This document shows positions 16,987-23,287 of a DNA stretch of 35,651 bases, in pieces. Both the position numbers and the translations under genes were made by a program. The notes under the pieces were generated by a model. That model worked only from the letters and a program-made list of their open reading frames with translations, had not been told where the DNA came from and did not search any database. Within the stretch, counting starts at the first letter, position 1, and the number at the start of each line of letters is the position of its first letter. The stretch is from an uncultured Alteromonadaceae bacterium (lineage in GTDB: Bacteria > Pseudomonadota > Gammaproteobacteria > Enterobacterales > Alteromonadaceae): assembly GCA_950073835.1 (NCBI GenBank), contig CATMRP010000032.1, positions 1 through 35,651 of the forward strand, read 5' to 3'.

Positions 16987-17910
16987 TCAGGCCGCGTGTT
17001 GATTTAACGGGGGCGTAAGAAAAGCCTGAGCGATATCGATTAACTGCTGGCGTACCCAGCGGTGAGCCGGATCTTCGTTGGCACTGACATGCCAGTACAC
17101 GTAATAATCGAGAGGCTGCAAAGCGAAGGGGAGTTGACACACAGCCAGATTGTAATGTTTGGCTAAATGCGACGGTAAGCAGGCAAGGAGGTCTGTTTTT
17201 ACCAGTACGCTGGGGATAGTAAGAAAGTGGTGACTCTGCATGGCAATGCGCCGCTGGTAGCCCAGCTTAGATAATTCAACATCCACCTCACTGGCCTGTT
17301 CCTGGCGTTGGGAAACCTTTATATGGCCATAAGCCAGAAAACTCTCCATGGTCATCGGTTCGCTGAATGCCGGATGTTCCGGGCGGCCAACTACCACGAG
17401 ACGATCTTCGGCTATTTTATGACTGGCCAGATACTGATCGGTAAGTGTTTCGCTGTCGGCATAAAAATCGAGTTGACCGCTGGCCAGAGCGTTGACCACG
17501 TGTTTTCTGTCTACATCGTAATTTGTAATGGTTATAGCCGGAGCCTGCGCTTCGATTTTGGCAATAAGGCGCGGTAATATACTGGCTTCGAAAAGGTCAC
17601 GGCAGGCAAACTGAAAGGTTTTTTCAGCCACTTTTGGATTAAACTCCCGGCTTTGTAAAACACTGGTTCGTAGCAACTCCAGTGCCTGACGGGCGGGCCC
17701 GATAAGATTCTGTGCTACCGGCGTTGGGCTCATCGTGTGGCCGGTCCTGACAAATAACGGGTCGTTAAGCAAGTCACGAAGCCGCGCCAGTGAATTACTC
17801 ACAGCCGGTTGCGTAATGCACAGGATGTCTGCGGCTTTGGTTAGATTGCCTGCCGTATAAATGGCATCGAATACGGCAAACAGGTTCAAATCGATTCGGT
17901 TTACATTCAT
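16987..17910 (-). CDS. LysR-family transcriptional regulator
   Basis: This is a 307-aa protein from the ATG at 17908-17910; a TTG four codons upstream was rejected. The winged helix-turn-helix lies at about residues 5-64 (NLFAVFDAIYTAGNLTKAADILCITQPAVSNSLARL, read in two overlapping parts, followed by DPLFVRTG). A periplasmic-binding-protein-like effector domain fills the rest. The layout resembles the NodD/LeuO-like branch of the family. The gene is isolated: its downstream neighbours are the secreted paralogues, and upstream are a terminator and the MITE. Its target and inducer cannot be read from the sequence. LysR proteins often regulate a divergent gene, but none is present here. Confidence 0.92.
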   Translation of the reverse strand: MNVNRIDLNLFAVFDAIYTAGNLTKAADILCITQPAVSNSLARLRDLLNDPLFVRTGHTMSPTPVAQNLIGPARQALELLRTSVLQSREFNPKVAEKTFQFACRDLFEASILPRLIAKIEAQAPAITITNYDVDRKHVVNALASGQLDFYADSETLTDQYLASHKIAEDRLVVVGRPEHPAFSEPMTMESFLAYGHIKVSQRQEQASEVDVELSKLGYQRRIAMQSHHFLTIPSVLVKTDLLACLPSHLAKHYNLAVCQLPFALQPLDYYVYWHVSANEDPAHRWVRQQLIDIAQAFLTPPLNQHAA

Positions 17911-18004
17911 TAAGTGGACCAACCAGTTAATAAGCTTCTTCTATTATTACTTAAATTAATGAGAAATCAACATTTCTATTACAAGTGATGATTGTCAGAC
18001 CAGT

Positions 18005-18042
18005 AATAAAAAGCCCGCGCTACTCGTTAAAGTCACGCGGGC
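18005..18042 (-). terminator. Rho-independent terminator, separated from its operon by the MITE
   Basis: On the minus strand GCCCGCG and CGCGGGC form a 7-bp stem around a 16-base loop, followed by TTTTTATT. It suits the mscS/entericidin-like transcript, but the 264-bp MITE now lies between that gene and this terminator. Confidence 0.78.
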
Positions 18043-18069
18043 CAGTAAGTAGGGAAGCCAAAATAGTTA

Positions 18070-18333
18070 GGGGCTGTTGATCTTTGCTGTACGATTTTTG
18101 GTCTATATGAAAGCATTTTAATCGCGGAGCAGTCCTGAAGGCATAGTTGTTCTACGTCAAAGGGCTGTGACAATGAGTAAAATGCTTTCATGACGACCCC
18201 TTCGGGCAGCGCCTGTGTATCATTTATACTGTGTTGACTGTTTTTGATTTAGCCCACTAGACCTGCAAACAGTCGCCTTGTCTAAATGATACACAGACTG
18301 CTGCAAAAGTGTACAGCAAAGATCAACAGCCCC
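18070..18333 (-). mobile_element. 264-bp MITE-like element, copy 2
   Basis: This is the reverse complement of 5376-5639, with no mismatch found by reading. It is flanked by TA on both sides (18068-18069, 18334-18335). Internal inverted repeats are ATGAAAGCATTTTA (18107-18120 with 18178-18191) and CTGTGTATCATTTA (18213-18226 with 18283-18296). A further inner stem GACTGTTT/AAACAGTC lies within the second arm. The right end supplies the G of the TAG stop codon of the small lipoprotein gene. Confidence 0.88.
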
Positions 18334-18485
18334 TAGTTAGACGCTTCTTCAGCTGCTTCTTCTATGCCTTCGCCGGCCGATTGAACATCTTCGCCAACGC
18401 CTTCTACGGTGGCGCATCCGCCAAGAAAGCCCAGGGCGAGAATTGAACTGAATAGTGCAAGGTAGCTTAAATTACGTTTTAACAT
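18333..18485 (-). CDS. Entericidin-like small lipoprotein
   Basis: This 50-aa product starts at ATG 18483-18485, preceded by AGGAG; longer in-frame starts would overlap mscS. A lipoprotein signal peptide (LALFSSILALGFLGGC) has lipobox LGGC, and the mature Cys is followed by ATVEGVGEDVQSAGEGIEEA, typical of the entericidin/EcnAB family. Family members are short, envelope-anchored lipoproteins; EcnB is a bacteriolytic toxin in E. coli, while the role in other bacteria is unclear. It starts 10 bases after the mscS stop, so the two are probably co-transcribed. The TAG stop is formed at the MITE junction; without the element the codon would read TAA if the target duplication is TA. Confidence 0.85.
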   Translation of the reverse strand: MLKRNLSYLALFSSILALGFLGGCATVEGVGEDVQSAGEGIEEAAEEASN

Positions 18486-18495
18486 GGTGAATCTC

Positions 18496-19494
18496 CTAGT
18501 TTTCGTCAGGTTCACTGGTTTTTTGCTGGTGATTGTTATCGCCTGAGTGTTGCTCCGACGATGATGATTGAGGTTTCGAACGGGATTCGCTTTGTTTAGC
18601 CGCGTGCTCATTGAGCATGGCACTGAGCTTCTCACCACCTTTGGCACCAAAATCCAGCGTACGAATAGGGAATGGGATCAGGATATCGGCTTCAGTCAGT
18701 GCCCGCTGAATCGTCACAATGGCTTCGTGTCTGGCGACCATAAAGCCCGGCTCGCCAGGATAATCAATCCAAAACCAGACCAGCAAATTGATACTACTGT
18801 CGCCAAAAGACTCAGCCCACACACCGGTTTCATCTTTTCTGATCACAAAGTCGAGTTCATTAATGGCCTCGGTTAATACCTCGGCGGCTTGCTGAGGGTC
18901 GTCCGCATAGGAGATGCCAACCGGTACTTCAATACGGCGATGGCCATTGACACTATAGTTAGTCAGAATGTTTCTGAATAAAATTTTATTCGGGATGATT
19001 TCCCGCTGCCCAAAGAATGTCATGACATGGGTGTTGCGCAGGTTAATAGCCTCTACGTTACCAAATACACCTTCGGCCTCAATGACATCTCCAATCTGAA
19101 AAGGTTTACGCACCCCCATGGCAATCCCCGCTATCAGGTTTTCAGTAATGTCCTGAAAAGCAAAACCAATGGCCAGGCCCACAATACCGGCACCAGCCAG
19201 TAATGAAGTCACCGTTCCGCGTAGTCCGATAAAGTCCAGTGCGATGAAAATACCTGCCGTTGCAATCGCGACTTTAATAATGGAGGTGAGTAATCCCACA
19301 ATTTGCGTAGAGTCAAAAGTGCGTGACAACACGCGGTGGGCGAGGTTACCGATAATTTTAGCCAACAACCCAAAAGCCATGGCAATAAATATGGCCACAG
19401 CAATATTAGGCAGGTGTTTGATACTTGCTTCGACCCAACGCTCCAGCTTTTCATTGATAAGTTGCCAGAACGTATCGAGTTGTAGTGCTTTCAT
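18496..19494 (-). CDS. Small-conductance mechanosensitive channel (MscS family)
   Basis: This is a 332-aa inner-membrane protein from the ATG at 19492-19494, which has GGAG upstream. Three N-terminal transmembrane segments are visible (about residues 24-50, 60-85 and 88-115). The pore helix TM3 is the Gly/Ala-rich SLLAGAGIVGLAIGFAFQ. The MscS beta domain follows (KPFQIGDVIEAEGVFGNVEAINLRNT in two parts, then IIPNKILFRN). The last 50 residues are a polar Ser/Gln/Glu-rich tail not found in core MscS. The family opens under membrane tension to relieve hypo-osmotic shock, which fits a marine organism. The downstream entericidin-like gene is in the same unit. Confidence 0.93.
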   Translation of the reverse strand: MKALQLDTFWQLINEKLERWVEASIKHLPNIAVAIFIAMAFGLLAKIIGNLAHRVLSRTFDSTQIVGLLTSIIKVAIATAGIFIALDFIGLRGTVTSLLAGAGIVGLAIGFAFQDITENLIAGIAMGVRKPFQIGDVIEAEGVFGNVEAINLRNTHVMTFFGQREIIPNKILFRNILTNYSVNGHRRIEVPVGISYADDPQQAAEVLTEAINELDFVIRKDETGVWAESFGDSSINLLVWFWIDYPGEPGFMVARHEAIVTIQRALTEADILIPFPIRTLDFGAKGGEKLSAMLNEHAAKQSESRSKPQSSSSEQHSGDNNHQQKTSEPDEN

Positions 19495-19633
19495 AATTCT
19501 CCACAAAAAGAAGGTCAGTCATCGGATGAATCTTTTGAAACGGTTATTGCAAGCATTGCACCAGTGATTGCGGCTGTCTAACTACTTGATTTTCAGTTGA
19601 TTTATGAGCGAGTGAAAAAGGGAGAAGCGTTAT

Positions 19634-19714
19634 ATGAGTAAAATTTTCCTGCTTATCGCGAAAGGATTACCCTGCTGCATGGATTACTTTACAGTAATAC
19701 CCGTAAAGAAATAG
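19634..19714 (+). CDS. Possible 26-aa small ORF (weak)
   Basis: An ATG with GGAGAAG seven bases upstream opens a 26-codon frame (MSKIFLLIAKGLPCCMDYF and seven more residues). It lies in the gap between mscS and the pterin dehydratase gene. No homology is recognised and chance occurrence is quite possible. Confidence 0.18.
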   Translation: MSKIFLLIAKGLPCCMDYFTVIPVKK

Positions 19715-19782
19715 TCCGAGCCTTTGTGAGGAGCGTGACATTCGTTATGGTAGTGGGTGATAACAGTTAATAAGGACTTCGC

Positions 19783-20088
19783 ATGACCACCAAGCTAAAT
19801 GATACAGATATCGCAGAGCAACTGGCCGCCTTAAATACAACCTCTGTAGCAGGGAGTTCCTGGCAGCGCGATGGTGATGCCATTACCTGTACGTTTACTT
19901 TTAAGGGATTTATCGGTGCGTTTGGCTGGATGTCGCAAATCGCTATCTGGGCAGAAAAGCTAAAACACCATCCCGAGTGGTTCAATGTTTACAATAAAGT
20001 TGAAGTCAGATTAACTACCCATGACGTAGGCGGTCTGAGTGAACTGGACTTTAAGCTGGCGCAAAAAATGAATCTCTATTTTAAATAA
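19783..20088 (+). CDS. phhB: Pterin-4a-carbinolamine dehydratase
   Basis: This 101-aa cytoplasmic protein has the family core at about residues 58-85: [16 protein letters not shown], with the paired catalytic histidines, then LTTHDVGG. It dehydrates 4a-hydroxytetrahydrobiopterin formed by aromatic amino acid hydroxylases. In bacteria it recycles the pterin for phenylalanine hydroxylase (PhhA) or has a Moco-related role in some species. The ATG at 19783 is preceded by AAGGA. No phhA is adjacent in this window, so the pathway partner is unknown, and the symbol follows the family name only. Confidence 0.93.
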   Translation: MTTKLNDTDIAEQLAALNTTSVAGSSWQRDGDAITCTFTFKGFIGAFGWMSQIAIWAEKLKHHPEWFNVYNKVEVRLTTHDVGGLSELDFKLAQKMNLYFK

Positions 20089-20175
20089 ATAAGCAACAAA
20101 TAGTACGCTAAATAGGCGTTGTGGTGGGTAAATAACCGGTTGGTCAAAAAATTGAAACAATTCACCAAACAGGCC

Positions 20176-20203
20176 TTGCCAACCTCTAATCCCTATGTAT
20201 AAT
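20176..20203 (+). promoter_or_regulatory. Promoter of the initiator tRNA
   Basis: A -35 box TTGCCA (20176-20181) and perfect -10 TATAAT (20198-20203) are separated by 16 bases. The predicted start is about 50 bases before the tRNA. Confidence 0.75.
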
Positions 20204-20258
20204 ACGCACCACTTGAACGGCACAGCGCAATACGCGGTCCGGTTCAAACCAGTTCAGA

Positions 20259-20335
<77 letters not shown>

Positions 20336-20340
20336 CCTTT

Positions 20341-20369
20341 AAAGCCCTGGTTTATGCCAGGGCTTTTTT
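20341..20369 (+). terminator. Terminator of the tRNA transcript
   Basis: AAGCCCTGG and CCAGGGCTT form a 9-bp stem with a 6-base loop followed by TTTTT, 5 bases after the tRNA end. Confidence 0.9.
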
Positions 20370-20691
20370 GTTTGTAAGCGCATAAGGGTCCAGTTCCAGG
20401 TCGGATTCACCGCTTTCATGCAATATCATTCTGCTGTTTGTCGCTGGTATGCCTAATCTTGTTTCATCACGTAAATTGTTGAACTCTCACAACAGAGTGC
20501 GCTAAACGAAAGCCTTAAACGCTAACCCAAGAGCTAAATCTATTCCGCCGTCGACGCTTAGGTCATGACTAGAACGAAAGCCCCTGTGCAGAGCGGCATT
20601 TCTGTTTAATTTTTTTCTTGAGTTGTGATCGATGCGTAATCAATAGATACTCTAAATAAGACGTTATTTTTTGTGATAAAAGTTGCTCAGA
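20370..20691. other. Intergenic region, nothing recognised
   Basis: About 320 bases between the tRNA terminator and the membrane-protein gene. I see no coding region, repeat or RNA. The last 60 bases are AT-rich and probably hold the next promoter. Confidence 0.5.
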
Positions 20692-21462
20692 ATGGATCTG
20701 GCAAATAAAAAATATGCTGTGACTACACCAATAGAAGCCTTACTGCTAGCCTCTATAATACCTGTACTAGTTTTGTCTTTGGCCTCATCGGAAGCAATGT
20801 TCATTGTTATCCTGATTGCAATCCCTTTCAGTCTTTTTTGTATGGCGTTGATTGGTGCACCACTATATTTTCTGTTGAAGCGCCACAATCTACTTAATTT
20901 CCCTTTATGTATTGTCGGAGGAGTGTTGTGCTCTGTGCCGGGGAGTATGGTTTTTTCACCGTCTGGCTTACCGGTTGAATTTAGCCTTTCAAATTACATC
21001 AGTTTTTCATTGCTCGGTAGCGTCGGAGGATTCCTATTTTGGGCTGTGTACGCTCGGGTATTTGGCCGAGAGCAAAGCAAGCTTGGTTCAGTGTTTGGGT
21101 TTGTGATTTTAGCAAGTTTATCTGCTGCACTTTTATATGCGAACCAATTTAAAACTATTGAGTACGTTGATGGGAAAACATTAACCAAAGGCGTGGCATT
21201 TGTGGATTCAAATGAAAGGTTGGTGCCCATAGAAGTTGAAGGAGAGAAGTTAATGGTAAGACTCGCTGAACAAGTACCATACATAAGTAATTGTAAAGCC
21301 AGTCTTTCAAAATGGCGTGACATGTTCACTCACGAAATAAAATATTCGGTCAGCCATTACCCACAAGTGCCCCGTGCTCACCATTTCAAAGTGTTTTCGG
21401 AAGCGGGCAAGGCGAATGTGCCGCGGGAGTGCCCACATGATGGAATGGTTATTTTATTCTGA
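20692..21462 (+). CDS. Membrane protein of unknown function
   Basis: This is a 256-aa product from the ATG at 20692; a TTG three codons upstream is an alternative, and neither has a good ribosome binding site. Four hydrophobic segments are visible: about residues 14-30, 36-60, 72-95 and 103-120, with a fifth around 135-152. The remaining 100 residues form a polar C-terminal domain with cysteines in ISNCKAS and PRECPHD. No family is recognised. Codon use seems more AT-rich than its neighbours, and it lies between a tRNA and an insertion sequence, which hints at acquired DNA. Its original terminator hairpin was split and duplicated by the IS. Confidence 0.75.
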   Translation: MDLANKKYAVTTPIEALLLASIIPVLVLSLASSEAMFIVILIAIPFSLFCMALIGAPLYFLLKRHNLLNFPLCIVGGVLCSVPGSMVFSPSGLPVEFSLSNYISFSLLGSVGGFLFWAVYARVFGREQSKLGSVFGFVILASLSAALLYANQFKTIEYVDGKTLTKGVAFVDSNERLVPIEVEGEKLMVRLAEQVPYISNCKASLSKWRDMFTHEIKYSVSHYPQVPRAHHFKVFSEAGKANVPRECPHDGMVILF

Positions 21463-21605
21463 TTTGCTTGATTTAGCTGGTCAGTCTATTGCGACGGAAT
21501 TGTCAGAAAAACGAAACTACTTTGCTGATAACAACGATGTAGGCCATATGAGTCGGTACATGTAAAAGATGCGCGTAAAGCATTTGTTCTTTTTCTTTAC
21601 AACAA

Positions 21606-21626
21606 AGCCAGCTCAATGAGCTGGCC
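21606..21626 (+). repeat. 21-bp direct repeat at left end of IS (terminator hairpin)
   Basis: The 21 bases beginning AGCCAGCTCAATGAGCTGGC are repeated exactly at 23240-23260, directly abutting both IS ends. The repeat is itself a hairpin (GCCAGCT/AGCTGGC around CAATG). Confidence 0.88.
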
Positions 21627-21638
21627 CAGAGTGATGAT

Positions 21639-21672
21639 AAACCCCTCCATTTTTGGTGGGGTTTATTTTTTT
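21639..21672 (+). terminator. Terminator inside the left end of the IS
   Basis: AAACCCC and GGGGTTT form a stem that continues inward past a T-T mismatch (CCA/TGG), followed by ATTTTTTT on the plus strand. It would stop transcription entering from the 20692-21462 gene. Confidence 0.75.
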
Positions 21673-21816
21673 GAGCAGCCGAAGGCTGCGATCGCGGTAT
21701 TTTTTCAGTTTTATGGATAAGTCGGTTTTTGGGTGATTTTCTTGATTTTAACTTTTTAAGTAGCCGGTTTTAGGCTCTGTCGGCGATTTAAGCGGTATTT
21801 TCGAGGGACTATTGGC

Positions 21817-23163
21817 TTATGATGCCTTGGCTAAGGCCATTTTCTTCATATTCTGACAAGCAGCGGCGAGCAGACACTGCATCGAGACATTATTAAGCCC
21901 GCGATAACGGCAGTATCGGTGTCCATGGTGTTGTTTGGCATCTGCGAAGCTGCGCTCTACGGTCTCAGCTCGCCTTCGGTATTGTTTTTTACCCCACTCG
22001 CTTAACCTTACTTCGTTGGCGCGCTCTACACTGGCTTGCCAGACATGCCGGGTAATCACCTTGGTATGGTTTTTACTTTTCGTACACTGCGACCTGACTG
22101 GACACTCTTTGCATTGCTTCGCATCAGAGTGATACTGGCGATAGCCTTCGCGATTAGTGGTGTTATAAGCAATAACCTGGCCTTGCGGGCAGGTGTACGT
22201 ATCCGATTCTGTGTCGTATACATACTCGCGTTTGGCGAAGTAGCCTTTCTTTTTAGTCGGACGTCGATAGCCCATGACGCCAATCAACTGTCGCTCTTCC
22301 AGATTGTGGCACACCGAGGCAGTGAAGTAGCCTGCGTCCAAGCCGATGGCGACATGACTGAGTTTGAAGGTCTCTCTGGCTCTGTCTATTCGTTTAATGA
22401 TGGGTTGGCTGTCGTGCACATTACCGGGTGTGGCATGGGTATCAACGATAATGCCGTGGCGGCCATCTACAATCCGATGGTCGAGGTAGAAGAAGCCCTT
22501 GGGCTTTTCATCTCGCACCATAAAGCCGCTGTCAGGGTCAGTACGGCTAACCTTCGTGGGCTTAGTGCAAGGCGTATCTTCCTTACACTTCAGGGGCTTT
22601 TTTCCCTCTATCTCCCTGTCTTTTATAACGGCTTCATTAAGCTGTTCAACGTAAGCTGATGGCGTGACCTTCAGGTCCTTTATATCGAAGCGTTTCTTAT
22701 TAGCACTGGCTTTTAAATGCGTGCTATCCGCAAACAAACTCTTTCCCCCTATGAGTCCTTGCCTCATAGCCTGACGAACAATGTTGTCGAAGATAACCTG
22801 ATAGATATCGCTATCTTTAAAGCGCTTAATCCGGTTTTGGCTCAGCGTAGAATGGTGAATGACCTCTTCGGTCAGACCCATACCTAAGAACCAGCGATAC
22901 GCAACATTTACCTGTATCTCTTTGATTAGGCGACGCTCGCTACTGATACCAAAAAGATAACCGAGAAACAGAATTTTGAAGAAACGAACGGGGTCAACGG
23001 CGGGTCTGCCATTATTCTGACAATAAAGGTGAGCAACTTCATCACGGATAAACTCGAAATCTATCGCCATATCAATTAAACGAACCAAGTGGTCTTCTGG
23101 CACTAGTTCATTGATATAGACCGTTTCAAACTCGTATTGTTGTGGGGACTTTGGGGTTAGCAT
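21817..23163 (-). CDS. IS1182-family transposase
   Basis: This is a 448-aa transposase from ATG 23161-23163, which has GGAG about ten bases upstream; a GTG seven codons earlier is possible. The N-terminal region (VPEDHLVRLID; GRPAVDPVRFFKILFLGYL) is the DUF772-type helical domain of IS1182 transposases. A DDE catalytic domain follows, with candidate acidic residues in LFADSTHLKA, IGLDAGYF and the C-terminal ERSFADAKQHHG. A four-cysteine segment (TCPQGQ; CKECPVRSQC) may bind zinc. The frame is intact, so the element may still be active. Confidence 0.92.
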   Translation of the reverse strand: MLTPKSPQQYEFETVYINELVPEDHLVRLIDMAIDFEFIRDEVAHLYCQNNGRPAVDPVRFFKILFLGYLFGISSERRLIKEIQVNVAYRWFLGMGLTEEVIHHSTLSQNRIKRFKDSDIYQVIFDNIVRQAMRQGLIGGKSLFADSTHLKASANKKRFDIKDLKVTPSAYVEQLNEAVIKDREIEGKKPLKCKEDTPCTKPTKVSRTDPDSGFMVRDEKPKGFFYLDHRIVDGRHGIIVDTHATPGNVHDSQPIIKRIDRARETFKLSHVAIGLDAGYFTASVCHNLEERQLIGVMGYRRPTKKKGYFAKREYVYDTESDTYTCPQGQVIAYNTTNREGYRQYHSDAKQCKECPVRSQCTKSKNHTKVITRHVWQASVERANEVRLSEWGKKQYRRRAETVERSFADAKQHHGHRYCRYRGLNNVSMQCLLAAACQNMKKMALAKAS

Positions 23164-23201
23164 GGTGAACACTCCGAATTTCACTATGCCTATTAGATCA
23201 A

Positions 23202-23229
23202 AGCCCCAGACTTCCGTCTAGGGCTTTTT
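23202..23229 (+). terminator. Terminator-like hairpin inside the right end of the IS
   Basis: AGCCC-c-AGAC and GTCT-a-GGGCT form a stem around TTCC, followed by TTTTT on the plus strand. It lies upstream of the transposase gene and would sit in any read-through message entering the IS from the right. Confidence 0.65.
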
Positions 23230-23239
23230 CAACAGTCTG

Positions 23240-23260
23240 AGCCAGCTCAATGAGCTGGCC
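23240..23260 (+). repeat. 21-bp direct repeat at right end of IS (terminator hairpin)
   Basis: Identical to 21606-21626. Here the hairpin keeps its T-run (TTTTTT at 23261-23266), so this half is the functional terminator of the original site. Confidence 0.88.
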
Positions 23261-23287
23261 TTTTTTGTATGGCCTTAATAGGGGCCA

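Larger units (their letters stand above)
21627..23239 (-). mobile_element. IS1182-family insertion sequence (complete)
   Basis: The element is 1613 bp with imperfect terminal inverted repeats: left end CAGAGTGATGATAAACCCCT and right end (reverse complement) CAGACTGTTGAAAAAGCCCT agree at 16 of 20 bases. It holds one intact transposase gene on the minus strand. Both ends carry plus-strand hairpins with T-runs. It is bordered by a 21-bp direct repeat. The IS1182 family is known for target duplications of variable length, sometimes long, so the 21-bp repeat is acceptable as the target duplication. Confidence 0.85.

Noticed and set aside
18064-18339. A 6-bp target duplication TAGTTA around MITE copy 2
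   Set aside because: TAGTTA does occur on both sides, but copy 1 shares only TA between its flanks (ACACTA and TAGTCT). TA alone explains both copies and restores a natural TAA stop.
22036-22659. 207-codon open frame on the plus strand opposite the transposase
   Set aside because: It is antisense to a clearly homologous transposase and its translation has no recognisable domain; the open frame follows from codon bias on the other strand.
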